Source of the DNA: Mixta tenebrionis
GTDB taxonomy: Bacteria > Pseudomonadota > Gammaproteobacteria > Enterobacterales > Enterobacteriaceae
Length of the DNA stretch: 64,000 nt
Direction of reading: 5' to 3'
Assembly (NCBI RefSeq): GCF_006517625.1
Contig: NZ_VHQI01000012.1
Span: 1 to 64,000 of the forward strand
Shown here: positions 9,215-19,232 of the stretch, piece after piece
Numbering within the stretch: position 1 is the first letter of the stretch
Layout: each line of letters begins with the position of its first letter
Program-made: the position numbers and the translations under genes
The notes under the pieces: generated by a model
What the model saw: the letters and a program-made list of their open reading frames with translations, nothing else
Databases searched by the model: none
What the model was told of the DNA's origin: nothing

Positions 9215-10854
9215 GAAGGCTGCTCCTTATTCATCCACTGGCGGATAACGAGGGCAATAACCTGCGGATCCTGCTCAGCCGTGCTGCGCAGCTGCTGGAT
9301 ATTGACCTCGGTTTCGATACGCTGCTGGGCTTTCGCCTGCTCGCGCATCTCCGCTTTACGCATCTGTGCTTTAAATTCAGCCTCGCGCGCCTCTTTCTCC
9401 AGCTCCAGCCGCTGCAACGCCAGCTGTTGATGCCTGATCCAGAACGGCTGCAGCATCTTGCGCCAGAGGAACAGCGCCACCAGCGCCACCAGCAGGTAGC
9501 GGCCCGCCGTCATCAGCAGCGAAATAAATTCAGGACGCTGCCAGAACGGAATTTCCGGTTCGGCCGGCGCATCGTTAAACTGCGCGTTAACTACGTTCAG
9601 CGTATCGCCGCGCTCGCTGGAGAAGCCCATCGCCTCTTTTACCAGCGCCTGAATCTTGCTCATCTGCTCTTCGCTGAGCGCGATCGGCTTGCCTTCGTCA
9701 TCCAGCTGATAGTTGACCACCACCGCGACGGAGAGACGTTCAATCGTGCCCGCGCTGCGTTTGGTATGGGTGAGCGTGCGGTTCAGCTCATAGTTGGTGG
9801 TTTCATCGTTTTGCCGGTTGTAGGGAACGGCGGTTACCGCAGCGTTCGCATCCGCCGCCGGCTGGGTAATCGGCGCGGAGGTCGGCGTCGGCGGCTGATT
9901 GCTCAGCGCGCCCGGTACGCCGCCCGGCCCGGATTTATTGCCCTGCTCGCTGCTGCTGGCGTGGCGACTGCGGATGGCCATGGTTTCCGGCGTGGCGTTA
10001 GGTTGATACTGCTCCGCCGTCTGCTCATGGGTGGTAAAGTCGACCTGCGCCGTAACCTGAGTTTTTACATTGGCCGCGCCCACCACCGGCGCCAGGATCG
10101 CCTGGATACGACGACGGTAATCCGCCTCGATATCGTTGATATATTTGCGCTGGGTGGTTTGTACCGCCTGATCGCCGCGCTGGGTCAGCAGGTTGCCGTT
10201 TTGATCGACCAGCGTCACATGATCGGCATTCAGGCCGGGCACGGCGCTGGAAATCAACCAGCTAATAGCGTTAACCTGTCCGGCGTCCAGCGAACGGCCC
10301 GCGTTCAGGTTAAGCGTGACGGAAGCGGAAGGAGATTTTTGCTCGCGCACAAACAGCGTCTGTTTCGGCATTGCCAGATGCACGCGCGCCTGACGCACCG
10401 GTCCCAGTTTTTCAATGGTACGCGCCAGCTCGCCCTCAAGCGCGCGCTGATAATTGATCTGTTCATTAAACTGGCTGAGGCCGAACTTTTCCTGATCGAG
10501 CAGTTCAAAACCTACCTGGCCGCCTCTGGGCAGGCCCTGCTGGGCCAGCTTCAGCCGCGCTTCATAGACGCGATCGGCCGGCACCATAATCGCGCCGCCG
10601 TGCTCCTGAAAGCGGTAAGGCACATTCATCTGCGCCAGCTGTGCGACAATCGCTCCGCCGTCTTCATCACTGATATTGCTGTAAAGGGTGCGGTAGTCTG
10701 GTGACTTAGCCCAGAAGAATAACGCAATTACAATGGAAACGGCGGCCGCGGCCAGAACGACGAATAAGAACCGTGGATTCGCACGAATGCGTTCCACCGC
10801 AGACATCAAATTAGAAGAAGCGTTAATTTTATTACTCTTATTGTTGGCATCCAT
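9211..10854 (-). CDS. fliF: Flagellar MS-ring protein FliF
   Basis: FliF forms the MS ring in the inner membrane, the base on which the flagellum assembles. I use the ATG at 10854 (AGGA 8 bases upstream); an open frame continues to 10971, but its extra N-terminus is unlike the family. The 547-residue product has a transmembrane helix near residues 29-48 and another near 430-455, with a periplasmic region between. The C-terminal cytoplasmic tail binds FliG. It is the first gene of the minus-strand operon, divergent from fliE. Confidence 0.96.
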   Translation of the reverse strand: MDANNKSNKINASSNLMSAVERIRANPRFLFVVLAAAAVSIVIALFFWAKSPDYRTLYSNISDEDGGAIVAQLAQMNVPYRFQEHGGAIMVPADRVYEARLKLAQQGLPRGGQVGFELLDQEKFGLSQFNEQINYQRALEGELARTIEKLGPVRQARVHLAMPKQTLFVREQKSPSASVTLNLNAGRSLDAGQVNAISWLISSAVPGLNADHVTLVDQNGNLLTQRGDQAVQTTQRKYINDIEADYRRRIQAILAPVVGAANVKTQVTAQVDFTTHEQTAEQYQPNATPETMAIRSRHASSSEQGNKSGPGGVPGALSNQPPTPTSAPITQPAADANAAVTAVPYNRQNDETTNYELNRTLTHTKRSAGTIERLSVAVVVNYQLDDEGKPIALSEEQMSKIQALVKEAMGFSSERGDTLNVVNAQFNDAPAEPEIPFWQRPEFISLLMTAGRYLLVALVALFLWRKMLQPFWIRHQQLALQRLELEKEAREAEFKAQMRKAEMREQAKAQQRIETEVNIQQLRSTAEQDPQVIALVIRQWMNKEQPS

Positions 10855-11145
10855 GCGGTCATCCTGCCTGAAAATAGATGATGCAATCATGCACCGTGAG
10901 CCGTTAATCAGCACGCCAACTCCAGTAAAATAGGCGCAATGCCTTTTACCGGCACTGCGCCTTCTAAACATTATCCGCCATTTAGGAAAAATATTAATCC
11001 TGAATAAAGGAGTGCTTCTGTCAGCTATTTGAATTATTCGCCATAACTCAAATCATGGTATTCTCGCCATTAATTAAACGTTAATAAAAGGAAAACTTCT
11101 GGTGTGACATGTGCGTCAACCGAAGTTATTTCATAAGGGAATGTC

Positions 11146-11478
11146 ATGTCGATTCAATCCACGAATGTCCTGGATCAGATTCAATTTCAGGCGCGTAAAA
11201 TTGCAGAAACGGGCAATCAACTCTCACTGCATAATACGCAACAAAGCGACAAATCCGTCTCCTTTTCCGACCTTTTAATTAACAGTCTTAACAATATTAA
11301 CCAATTACAAAGCAGCGCCAGAAACCAGGCTGAAAGTTATTTCACCGGAGCGCCGGGGATTGGGCTTAATGACGTTATGGTCGCGATGCAAAAATCCTCC
11401 GTTGCATTAAATCTGGGTATCCAGGTACGCAATAAGTTAGTTAGCGCGTATCAGGAAATCATGAGTATGTCCGTCTGA
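11146..11478 (+). CDS. fliE: Flagellar hook-basal body adaptor FliE
   Basis: FliE joins the MS ring to the proximal rod. The 110-residue product has the family C-terminus (GIGLNDVMVAMQKSSVALNLGIQVRNKLVSAYQEIM, here read in parts). An AAGGGA ribosome site precedes the ATG. It is transcribed away from fliF across a 291-bp gap that must hold both promoters. I could not define a clear FlhDC box or promoter there by eye. Confidence 0.95.
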   Translation: MSIQSTNVLDQIQFQARKIAETGNQLSLHNTQQSDKSVSFSDLLINSLNNINQLQSSARNQAESYFTGAPGIGLNDVMVAMQKSSVALNLGIQVRNKLVSAYQEIMSMSV

Positions 11479-11508
11479 CAGTTAATTGCTGACGCCGCTG
11501 TTATTTCG

Positions 11509-11548
11509 CCGGGGATAACTTATTCCCGGACAGGGCGTTAGCCTGTCC
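11509..11548 (+). other. Two overlapping stem-loops after fliE
   Basis: CCGGGGATAA (11509-11518) can pair with TTATTCCCGG (11520-11529) with one mismatch. GGACAGG (11528-11534) can pair with CCTGTCC (11542-11548) around a 7-base loop. They share bases 11528-11529, so both cannot form fully at once. No T-run follows, so I do not call a terminator. It may limit read-through from fliE into cheR, or protect the 3' end. Confidence 0.35.
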
Positions 11549-11650
11549 ATATTGCTATGTGCCGCCGTGCGCCTGTTCTCTCTCAGGTGAAGATAAAAGA
11601 AAGTCGGCCCGGCTGAATCAGCCTCTCAGCGCAGAGGCTGGCGCTGCAGC

Positions 11651-12532
11651 GTGAATCGGCTAAACGCAACAAGTGAAACCCATAAATTGAACAGTACAAA
11701 CGTTAACACGCCGCCGGGATTTGTTCTGACAGAAGCGGAGTTACAAAAAATCAGCGCGCTAATTTATCACCGGGCGGGCATCGTGCTGAATCAACAAAAA
11801 CATGACATGGTTTATAACCGCCTGGCGCGCCGCTTACGTCAGCTGGGGCTGCGCAGTTTTACCGCTTATCTGAACCTGCTGGAATCCGATCCCGCCAGCA
11901 GCGAGTGGCAAAACTTTATTAATGCGCTGACCACCAATCTGACGTCGTTTTTTCGGGAAGCCTATCACTTCCCGGTACTGGCGGAGCACGCCCGCAGCCG
12001 CGCCAGACAGAATAATTACAGCGTCTGGTGTACCGCCGCCTCTACCGGCGAGGAGGCGTGCTCGATCGCCATAACGCTGAACGAAGCGCTGGGGCAGAGC
12101 CTGAGCGGGCCGCGCGTGCTGGCGACCGATATCGATACCGAAGTGCTGGAGAAAGCCGCCAGAGGCATTTACCGGCACAGCGATATTCAGGCGTTAACGC
12201 CGGAACAGAAGCGCGCCTGGTTTTTACGCGGCACCGGCGCGCAGCGGGAACAGGTCAAGGTTAAGCCGGCGCTGCTGTCGTCGATTCAGTATCAACAGCT
12301 GAATCTGCTGTCGCCGGAGTGGCGCGTACCGGCGCCCTTTGACGCTATTTTTTGTCGTAACGTCATGATCTATTTCGATCAACATACGCAGCATCAGCTC
12401 CTGCGGCGCTTTGCGAAAATGCTGAAGCCGGGCGGCCTGTTGTTTGTCGGCCACTCCGAAAATTTTAGCAACATGAACGGGCCGTTTCGCCTGCGAGGTC
12501 AGTCAGTTTACTGCCTGGCCCAGGAGAGATAA
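11651..12532 (+). CDS. cheR: Chemoreceptor methyltransferase CheR
   Basis: CheR transfers methyl groups from S-adenosylmethionine to receptor glutamates during adaptation. The 293-residue product has an N-terminal helical domain that ends in [10 protein letters not shown] and a SAM-binding motif [10 protein letters not shown] (about 129-138). CRNVMIYFD follows at about 235. The start is a GTG at 11651 with only a distant GAGG; no ATG occurs before the conserved domain, so the start is uncertain by a few codons. It begins the plus-strand che-flh operon and overlaps cheB by one base. Confidence 0.93.
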   Translation: MNRLNATSETHKLNSTNVNTPPGFVLTEAELQKISALIYHRAGIVLNQQKHDMVYNRLARRLRQLGLRSFTAYLNLLESDPASSEWQNFINALTTNLTSFFREAYHFPVLAEHARSRARQNNYSVWCTAASTGEEACSIAITLNEALGQSLSGPRVLATDIDTEVLEKAARGIYRHSDIQALTPEQKRAWFLRGTGAQREQVKVKPALLSSIQYQQLNLLSPEWRVPAPFDAIFCRNVMIYFDQHTQHQLLRRFAKMLKPGGLLFVGHSENFSNMNGPFRLRGQSVYCLAQER

Positions 12533-13581
12533 TGAATAAAATCAGGGTACTTTGCGTTGATGACTCCGCGTTAATCCGCAGCATCATGAGCAATATTGTC
12601 AACCAGCAGCCGGATATGGAGATGGTGGCGACGGCGCCCGATCCGTTGATTGCCCGCGATCTGATTAAGCGCTATTCACCCGACGTGCTGACGCTGGACG
12701 TTGAGATGCCGCGCATGGACGGGCTCGATTTCCTTGAGCGCCTGATGCGTCTGCGCCCGATGCCGGTAATTATGGTCTCTTCCCTGACGCAAAAAGGCTC
12801 GGAGATTACCCTTAACGCGCTGGAGCTGGGCGCGATAGATTTCGTCACCAAGCCGGAAATGGGCCTGCGCGACGGGATGCTGCAATACAGCGAGCTGATC
12901 GCCGATAAAATCCGCACGGCGGCGCGGGTTCGTCATTTTCCGCAGCATTCAACGGCTACGCCGCCGGCGCGTATGGCAAGCGGCCCGCTGGTCGGCAGTG
13001 AAAAAATTATCGCCATCGGCGCCTCAACCGGCGGCACGGAAGCGCTGCGGCGGGTATTAACCGCGATGCCGCTGAACTGCCCAGGCATTGTGATTACTCA
13101 GCATATGCCCGCCGGCTTTACCCGCTCTTTTGCCGAGCGCCTGAATAAGCTGTGCCGCATCAATGTGAAAGAGGCGGAAAACGGCGATCGCGTGCTGCCG
13201 GGCCATGCCTATATCGCGCCGGGCGGACTGCATCTGGAACTGGCGCGCAGCGGCGCGAACTATCATGCGCAGCTGCAGGATCTGCCGCCGGTCAACCGAC
13301 ACTGCCCGTCGGTCGATCTGCTGTTCCACTCGGTCGCCAAATCAGCAGGCAGCAATGCGGTAGGCGCTATTTTAACCGGCATGGGCCATGACGGCGCCCA
13401 GGGGCTGCTGGCGATGCGTAAAGCAGGCGCCCGTACGCTGGCGCAAAGCGAAAAAACCTGCGTGGTATACGGTATGCCGCGCGAAGCCGTCGCGCTCGAC
13501 GGCGTGGATGAAATTGTCGATCTCGATCAGATGTGTCAGCGCATTCTGAATAACGTTGTCGGACAGGCGCGCCGTATATAG
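12532..13581 (+). CDS. cheB: Chemotaxis response regulator methylesterase CheB
   Basis: CheB removes receptor methyl groups and deamidates receptor glutamines. An N-terminal receiver domain has phospho-acceptor D56 (LTLDVEMP). The C-terminal esterase domain shows the catalytic triad S165 (GASTGGTEA), H191 (TQHMPAGFT) and D287 (GMGHDG). The 349-residue length is typical. It overlaps cheR at TAATG and lies 58 bp before cheY. Confidence 0.97.
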   Translation: MNKIRVLCVDDSALIRSIMSNIVNQQPDMEMVATAPDPLIARDLIKRYSPDVLTLDVEMPRMDGLDFLERLMRLRPMPVIMVSSLTQKGSEITLNALELGAIDFVTKPEMGLRDGMLQYSELIADKIRTAARVRHFPQHSTATPPARMASGPLVGSEKIIAIGASTGGTEALRRVLTAMPLNCPGIVITQHMPAGFTRSFAERLNKLCRINVKEAENGDRVLPGHAYIAPGGLHLELARSGANYHAQLQDLPPVNRHCPSVDLLFHSVAKSAGSNAVGAILTGMGHDGAQGLLAMRKAGARTLAQSEKTCVVYGMPREAVALDGVDEIVDLDQMCQRILNNVVGQARRI

Positions 13582-13639
13582 CGCTTTTTATTCATGACCT
13601 AATCCGGTTATTTCACTTTTATTACGGACGAATAATAAG

Positions 13640-14029
13640 ATGGCAGACAAAAACTTACGTTTTCTGGTAGTAGATGATTTCGCAACGATGCGTCGTATCG
13701 TCCGCAACCTTTTAAAAGATCTCGGCTACAACAACGTTGAAGAAGCAGAAGACGGCAGCGATGCGCTGGCTAAGCTCAAGGCCGCGCCGGTAGATTTTGT
13801 TATCAGCGACTGGAATATGCCGAATATGGATGGTCTGCAGCTGCTGAATGAGATCCGTAACGACGCCAACTTCAGCGCCATTCCGGTGCTGATGGTGACG
13901 GCGGAAGCCAAAAAAGAAAATATCATCGCGGCGGCGCAGGCTGGCGCCAGCGGTTATGTCGTTAAGCCCTTTACCGCCGCCACGCTCGAAGAGAAGCTGA
14001 ATAAGATTTTCGAAAAACTAGGATGGTAA
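13640..14029 (+). CDS. cheY: Chemotaxis response regulator CheY
   Basis: CheY carries the phosphoryl signal from CheA to FliM to control rotation direction. The 129-residue receiver has the full active site: D12 and D13, D57 ([11 protein letters not shown]), T87 and K109 (VVKPF). This is the E. coli layout, one of the best conserved genes here. Confidence 0.98.
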   Translation: MADKNLRFLVVDDFATMRRIVRNLLKDLGYNNVEEAEDGSDALAKLKAAPVDFVISDWNMPNMDGLQLLNEIRNDANFSAIPVLMVTAEAKKENIIAAAQAGASGYVVKPFTAATLEEKLNKIFEKLGW

Positions 14030-14034
14030 AACGC

Positions 14035-14676
14035 ATGGAAGCAGACGCAAGTACAACATCAGCCGATAACCTGAAGGTTATTTTTTCCCAGATTGGTCAA
14101 CTGGCGCGCCAGCTGCGCGTCAGCCTGAATAACCTCAGCCTCGATCGCGCCATTATGGACGTGGCGGAAGCCATTCCGGACGCGCGCGATCGCCTGAGCT
14201 ACGTGGTGGATAAAACCTCGCAGGCCGCCGACCGCGTGCTGACCTGCGTCGAAGTCGCCCGCCCCTTGCAGGATGAGCTTAACGCCACCTCAAAAGGCCT
14301 TGCGGAGCGCTGGGACGCCTGGTTTGCCGATCCGGTTGAGCTGCCCATCGCCCGCGAGCTGGTGAACGATACGCGCCAGTTCTTAAAACAGACGCCGGAG
14401 CTGACCCAGCAAACCAACCAGCAGCTAATGGAAATCATGATGGCGCAGGATTTCCAGGATCTGACCGGTCAGGTGATCAAAAAGATGATGGATCTGATCG
14501 CCGAGATCGAAAGCGGCCTGATCCAGGTGCTGGTGGACAATATGCCGGAGAAACCGGCGGCGGAAATCAGCGAAGCCGAAAGCCTGAAAAACGGCCCGCA
14601 GCTGGATCACACCAAGGCGGGCGTGGTCGCCTCTCAGGATCAGGTTGACGATCTGCTGGAGAGCCTCGGCTTTTAA
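14035..14676 (+). CDS. cheZ: CheY-P phosphatase CheZ
   Basis: CheZ dephosphorylates CheY-P. The product has the conserved [11 protein letters not shown], the catalytic region [18 protein letters not shown] with its key Asp and Gln, and the C-terminal CheY-binding tail [11 protein letters not shown] take the ATG at 14035 (213 residues, aligned with E. coli CheZ). An ATG at 14023 that overlaps the cheY stop would add four residues. Confidence 0.95.
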   Translation: MEADASTTSADNLKVIFSQIGQLARQLRVSLNNLSLDRAIMDVAEAIPDARDRLSYVVDKTSQAADRVLTCVEVARPLQDELNATSKGLAERWDAWFADPVELPIARELVNDTRQFLKQTPELTQQTNQQLMEIMMAQDFQDLTGQVIKKMMDLIAEIESGLIQVLVDNMPEKPAAEISEAESLKNGPQLDHTKAGVVASQDQVDDLLESLGF

Positions 14677-14700
14677 TTAAAGCCCCAGGAATCAGCGCCG

Positions 14701-15846
14701 ATGTCTGAAGAAAGTGATGTAGAAAAAACCGAAGACCCCACGCCCTACCGGCGTGAGAAGGCGCGCAAAGAGGGGCAAATTCCCCGTTCCAAAGAGCTGA
14801 CCTCAGTAATGATGCTGCTGGTCGGCTGGTCGCTGATGCTGGCCGGCGGCCACGATCTGGTTATGCATCTGACCAATCTGCTGCACGACGGCCTCACCTT
14901 CGACGCGCTGCTGGCGCGCGATACCTCGCTGCTGTTCTGGCAGCTGCGTCATCTGAGCAACGCAGCGCTGCAGGCGCTGCTGCTGCTGCTGCCCGGCCTG
15001 TTCCTCACCGCGCTGACTACGCCGATGCTGCTGGGCGGCCTGCACCTTGGCGGCAAATCGCTGAAGCTGGATCTGAAGCGCCTGTCGCCGATTTCCGGCC
15101 TGAAGCGTATGTTTTCAGCCCAGGTGGTTTCCGAACTGCTGAAAGGGATACTGAAAGTCACGCTGGTGGGCTGCGTCTGCGGTCTCTATCTCTACCTGCA
15201 CCGGCAAAATTTCATTCACCTGGTGGAGCAGCCGCTGTATGAGGCGCTCCATAACTTCGCCAGCCTGATTATGGGCTGCCTGCTGATGGTGATTCTGGCG
15301 CTGATCCCGATGGTGGGATATGACGTGTTCTGGCAGCTGTTCAGCAACCTGAAGAAGCTGCGCATGAGCCGTCAGGAGATCCGCGACGAGCATAAAGAGC
15401 ATGAGGGCGATCCCCATGTTAAGGGGCGCATCAAACAGCTGCAGCGCGCCGCCGCTACCCGCCGCATGATGGCGGAACTGCCGAACGCCGACGTAATTAT
15501 CAATAACCCGACCCACTATTCCGTCGCCCTGCGCTATCAGGAAGGCTCCATGGCCGCGCCGATACTGCTGGCGAAGGGCGCGGGCGAAACCGCCCTGCGC
15601 ATCCGCGCCGTGGCCGGGGAGCATCGTATTCCGATGCTGGAAGCGCCGCCGCTGGCGCGCGCCCTTTATCGCCACTGCGAGCTGAACGCGCCGATCCCCG
15701 CCGCGCTGTATGGCGCGGTGGCCGAGGTTCTCGCCTGGGTCTACAGCCTGCGCCGCTGGCGGCATGCAGGCGGCCTGCGCCCGAAAAAACCCGTTAATCT
15801 TCCAGTGCCTGCCGCGCTGGATTTCACCCCTAAGAGTCAAGAGTAA
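14701..15846 (+). CDS. flhB: Flagellar export switch protein FlhB
   Basis: FlhB is the export-gate protein that changes substrate specificity from hook to filament by self-cleavage. The NPTH autocleavage site is at residues 269-272, the same numbering as E. coli. Four transmembrane segments lie between about 33 and 210. The 381-residue length is normal. It overlaps flhA by one base and follows cheZ by 24 bp, so che and flh genes appear fused into one operon. Confidence 0.97.
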   Translation: MSEESDVEKTEDPTPYRREKARKEGQIPRSKELTSVMMLLVGWSLMLAGGHDLVMHLTNLLHDGLTFDALLARDTSLLFWQLRHLSNAALQALLLLLPGLFLTALTTPMLLGGLHLGGKSLKLDLKRLSPISGLKRMFSAQVVSELLKGILKVTLVGCVCGLYLYLHRQNFIHLVEQPLYEALHNFASLIMGCLLMVILALIPMVGYDVFWQLFSNLKKLRMSRQEIRDEHKEHEGDPHVKGRIKQLQRAAATRRMMAELPNADVIINNPTHYSVALRYQEGSMAAPILLAKGAGETALRIRAVAGEHRIPMLEAPPLARALYRHCELNAPIPAALYGAVAEVLAWVYSLRRWRHAGGLRPKKPVNLPVPAALDFTPKSQE

Positions 15847-17954
15847 TGTCAAATTTCGCCAGCAAGCTTCGTCTGCCGCATTTGAAAGATACACAGTGGC
15901 AAATCCTGGCCGGGCCGGTATTAATCATGATGATTCTGGCCATGATGGTACTGCCGCTGCCGGCGTTTTTACTGGATCTGCTGTTCACCTTTAATATCGT
16001 TTTATCGCTGATGATATTGATGGTGGCAATGTTCACCCAGAAGACGCTGGAGTTCTCCGCTTTTCCTACCGTTCTGCTGTTCTCGACGCTGCTGCGTCTG
16101 GCGCTGAATATCGCCTCGACGCGTATTATCCTGCTGGAAGGCCACACCGGCGCCAGCGCGGCGGGCCAGGTAGTTGAAGCCTTCGGCCACTTCCTGGTGG
16201 GCGGCAACTTCGCTATCGGTATCGTGGTATTCGCCATCCTGATCATTATTAACTTTATGGTTATCACCAAAGGCGCCGGACGTATCGCCGAGGTGGGCGC
16301 GCGCTTCGTGCTGGACGGCATGCCGGGCAAACAGATGGCGATTGACGCCGATCTGAACGCCGGTCTGATCGGCGAAGAGGAAGCCAAGAAACGTCGCGCC
16401 GAGGTAACGCAGGAATCCGATTTCTACGGCTCGATGGACGGCGCCAGTAAATTCGTGCGCGGCGACGCCATTGCGGGCCTGCTGATTATGGCGATTAATA
16501 TTATCGGCGGCCTGATGATCGGCATGATGCAGCATGATATGTCGTTTGCCCAGGCGGGCGAAGCCTATACGCTGCTGACCATCGGCGACGGCCTGGTGGC
16601 GCAGATCCCGGCGCTGATTATCTCCACCGCCGCCGGCGTGATTGTTACCCGCGTGTCAAACGAGCAGGATATCGGCGAGCAGATGGTCAGCCAGCTGCTG
16701 AACAACCCGCGTGTAATGCTGCTCTCCGCCGGGGTGATCGGCCTGCTCGGCATTATTCCGGGCATGCCGAACCTGGTGTTCCTGCTGTTTACCGCCGCCC
16801 TGCTCGGCGCCGCCTGGTGGTTGCGCGGGCGCGAACTTCCAACTCCTGCGGCGACGGCGGCGCTGGCCGGCAACGCCAGCCGGGAGGCGGCAAAAGCGAA
16901 AGCGGAGGCGGCGCAGGCGGCAGAGGCTTCCTGGTCCGACGTACAGCTGGAAGATGTGCTGGGGCTGGAGGTGGGCTACCGCCTGATCCCGCTGGTGGAT
17001 TCGGCGCAGGATGGACAGCTGCTGGCGCGTATCCGCGGCATCCGTAAAAAATTCGCCCAGGATATGGGCTTCCTGCCGCCGCCGGTACATATCCGCGACA
17101 ATCTCGATCTGGCGCCGGGCGATTACCGCATCCTGCTCAAAGGGGTGGAAATTGGCCGCGGCGAAATTCAGCCGGAACGCTGGATGGCGATCGATCCCGG
17201 CTGCGCCGAGGGCACCCTGAAAGGGCAGCCCTGCCAGGAGCCCGCCTTTGGCCTGCCCGCGGTCTGGATTGATGAAGTGCTGCGCGACCAGGCGGCGATT
17301 CAGGGCTATACGGTAGTCGATCCCAGCTCGGTTGTGGCGACGCACCTGAACCACCTGATCGGCCTGCATACCGACGAGCTGTTCAGCCGTCAGGAAACGC
17401 AGCAGCTGCTGGATCAGATCGCGAAAGAGATGCCGAAGCTGGTGGAGGATTTTATCCCTACCGTGATGTCGCTGACCCTGTTCCATAAGGTGCTGCAAAA
17501 TCTGCTGGCGGAGCGCGTCTCAATTCGCGATATGCGCACCATTATCGATACGCTGGCGGAGTTCGCGCCGGGACAGAACGATGCCGATGAGCTGACGGCG
17601 CAGGTACGCATTCGCCTAGGGCGCGCCATTACCCAACAGTGGTTCCAGAACCGCCCGGAGATTCAGGTTATCGGCCTCGATATGGAGCTTGAACGTCTGC
17701 TAATCCAGGCGATTCAGAACGGCAGCGCCATCGAGCCGGGCATTGCGGAAAACCTGATCGCGCAAACGGAAAAAGCTATTCAGCAGCAGGAGGCGCTCGA
17801 TGCGCCGCCGGTATTGCTGGTAAACCAGCCGCTGCGGCTGATGCTGTCGCGCTTTCTGCGCCGCGTCTTCCCGCAGCTGGCGGTGCTCTCTAACCTGGAG
17901 CTGAATCATAGCCGCACGGTGCGCATGAGCCATGTTATCGGAGGCCAACGATGA
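15846..17954 (+). CDS. flhA: Flagellar export gate protein FlhA
   Basis: FlhA forms the nonameric export gate that docks chaperone-substrate complexes. The N-terminal half (to about residue 330) is polytopic and includes the family signature region MDGASKFVRGDAIAG. The C-terminal cytoplasmic domain (about 350-702) is intact. Length is 702 residues, against 692 in E. coli. It overlaps flhE by 4 bp. Confidence 0.97.
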   Translation: MSNFASKLRLPHLKDTQWQILAGPVLIMMILAMMVLPLPAFLLDLLFTFNIVLSLMILMVAMFTQKTLEFSAFPTVLLFSTLLRLALNIASTRIILLEGHTGASAAGQVVEAFGHFLVGGNFAIGIVVFAILIIINFMVITKGAGRIAEVGARFVLDGMPGKQMAIDADLNAGLIGEEEAKKRRAEVTQESDFYGSMDGASKFVRGDAIAGLLIMAINIIGGLMIGMMQHDMSFAQAGEAYTLLTIGDGLVAQIPALIISTAAGVIVTRVSNEQDIGEQMVSQLLNNPRVMLLSAGVIGLLGIIPGMPNLVFLLFTAALLGAAWWLRGRELPTPAATAALAGNASREAAKAKAEAAQAAEASWSDVQLEDVLGLEVGYRLIPLVDSAQDGQLLARIRGIRKKFAQDMGFLPPPVHIRDNLDLAPGDYRILLKGVEIGRGEIQPERWMAIDPGCAEGTLKGQPCQEPAFGLPAVWIDEVLRDQAAIQGYTVVDPSSVVATHLNHLIGLHTDELFSRQETQQLLDQIAKEMPKLVEDFIPTVMSLTLFHKVLQNLLAERVSIRDMRTIIDTLAEFAPGQNDADELTAQVRIRLGRAITQQWFQNRPEIQVIGLDMELERLLIQAIQNGSAIEPGIAENLIAQTEKAIQQQEALDAPPVLLVNQPLRLMLSRFLRRVFPQLAVLSNLELNHSRTVRMSHVIGGQR

Positions 17955-18370
17955 AACGGATGAAGCTGATACTGCTGGCTGCCGCGCTGCTGGCCGTCGC
18001 CCCGCCGGCGGCGCTGGCGGCGCACGGCGCCTGGAGCGGCAGCGCCGCCGGTCCCCGGCTTAGCGTCGGCAAGCAGAGCTATCCTGGGCCGGCCATCAGC
18101 CCGCCCTCGCCGCTGCCGGCAGGCGCCCGCCTGAACCAGATCGCCTGGCGCATCACCCTGCTCTCACCGCCGCCGCCGGGCCTGCAGATTAAACTGTGCA
18201 GCGTCAGCGCCTGCATCGAACTGGATCAGCTCGCCGGACAGCGGGCGGCGCCGCTGCCTTTTCTACCCGGCGAGACGCTGCGCTTTATCTACGCGGTAGA
18301 GGCTTACGGGCAGCTAAGGCCCCCGGTTCAAATTACGCGTAGCCAGGTGACAGTTAATTATCAGTGGTGA
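17951..18370 (+). CDS. flhE: Flagellar periplasmic protein FlhE
   Basis: FlhE is a periplasmic protein found with flhBA in enterobacteria and linked to proton-leak control at the export gate. The 139 residues start with a signal peptide (hydrophobic run to about residue 23, PAALAA). Two Cys (KLCSVSACIE) could form a disulfide. It is the last gene of the plus-strand operon. Confidence 0.92.
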   Translation: MKRMKLILLAAALLAVAPPAALAAHGAWSGSAAGPRLSVGKQSYPGPAISPPSPLPAGARLNQIAWRITLLSPPPPGLQIKLCSVSACIELDQLAGQRAAPLPFLPGETLRFIYAVEAYGQLRPPVQITRSQVTVNYQW

Positions 18371-18432
18371 AAAGCGCCCGGGAGAACCGGCATCGGTGAA
18401 CGGGACAGAGGAGATAGCGGACAGAACGCCCC

Positions 18433-18455
18433 ATCGCCGTTACTGAAACGGCGAT
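18433..18455. terminator. Hairpin between convergent flhE and fliT
   Basis: A perfect 9-bp stem (ATCGCCGTT and AACGGCGAT) with a 5-base loop lies where the two operons converge. Its left arm contains part of the fliT stop codon. Neither strand has a long T-run, so termination strength is doubtful. A stem working on both transcripts is the likeliest use. Confidence 0.4.
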
Positions 18456-18778
18456 ATAACCTGCGAGTTGTAGGCCTGACTGCATTTTTTACCGTTATGC
18501 AGCGATGAGATGCCTTTTTTCAGTACGTCCAGCCGCGCTTCCAGCGCCCGGCTGATTTCCACTTCGTTACTTTGCAGCGTGGTCAACAGCGCGCTGAGCT
18601 GCGCCTTTTCATCTGCGGAGAGCGTGTCCGGCACCTGCTCCAGCATCGCGCCTAAATTGACAATATACTCCTGCGCCAGGGTGACGAAATCGTCCCACTG
18701 GCCCTGTCTGGCCATCACCAGCATCGCCTGGTTTATCTCATAAAGCGCGTTGTAATCTTTATTTAGCGGTTTGCTCAT
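18440..18778 (-). CDS. fliT: FliD chaperone and FlhDC antagonist FliT
   Basis: FliT escorts the filament cap protein FliD and, when free, inhibits FlhD4C2. The 112-residue protein is small, helical and charged. I assign it by position after fliS and by family-like length (E. coli 121). Sequence conservation in this family is low, and the C-terminal tail here is short. Confidence 0.88.
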   Translation of the reverse strand: MSKPLNKDYNALYEINQAMLVMARQGQWDDFVTLAQEYIVNLGAMLEQVPDTLSADEKAQLSALLTTLQSNEVEISRALEARLDVLKKGISSLHNGKKCSQAYNSQVISPFQ

Positions 18779-18790
18779 AACTTGCCCATG

Positions 18791-19177
18791 TTAACGTGGT
18801 TCAATTTCTTTCCATGTCTCAGCGATATTCATTAAGATCTCATCAACGTGCGCCAGCGGCGTAGGATCGTTATTAAGATTCGCCTGCAGCAGCGTGCGCG
18901 ACATGTAGCTGTAGAGCGCCTCCAGATCGCGGGCGATCTGCTGTCCCTTTTCATAATCCAGCGCGGAGCGCAGGCCGTTATCAATGATATTAATGGCTTT
19001 GGAAATCATTTCGCCGCGGCGGGCGATATTGCCGTTTTCAAAGTAGAGCTGCGCCCGCACGATGGCGCTGTGCGCGCCTTCGAAAAGCATGGTAATCAGC
19101 TGGTGCGGCGTCGCGCCCGCCAGGCGACTATGAAGATCGACCTGAGCGTAGGCGCGGGTTCCCTGTTTGGCGTACAT
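18791..19177 (-). CDS. fliS: Flagellin chaperone FliS
   Basis: FliS binds the flagellin C-terminus in the cytoplasm and delivers it to the export gate. The ATG at 19177 has GGAG 6 bases upstream and gives the family start MYAKQGTRAYAQ (128 residues). An upstream ATG at 19189 is less likely. Conserved SKAINIIDNGLR and ALYSYM are present. Confidence 0.95.
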   Translation of the reverse strand: MYAKQGTRAYAQVDLHSRLAGATPHQLITMLFEGAHSAIVRAQLYFENGNIARRGEMISKAINIIDNGLRSALDYEKGQQIARDLEALYSYMSRTLLQANLNNDPTPLAHVDEILMNIAETWKEIEPR

Positions 19178-19232
19178 TCTTGTCTCCATAAGAGTAAACA
19201 GGCAGACAACCTGTTTACTCAGACTCTGTTGG

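Noticed and set aside
10855-11145. A FlhD4C2 box between fliF and fliE
   Set aside because: AAAATAGGCG and a TAAATGGCGG-like half are present, but they are about 32 bases apart instead of 10-11.
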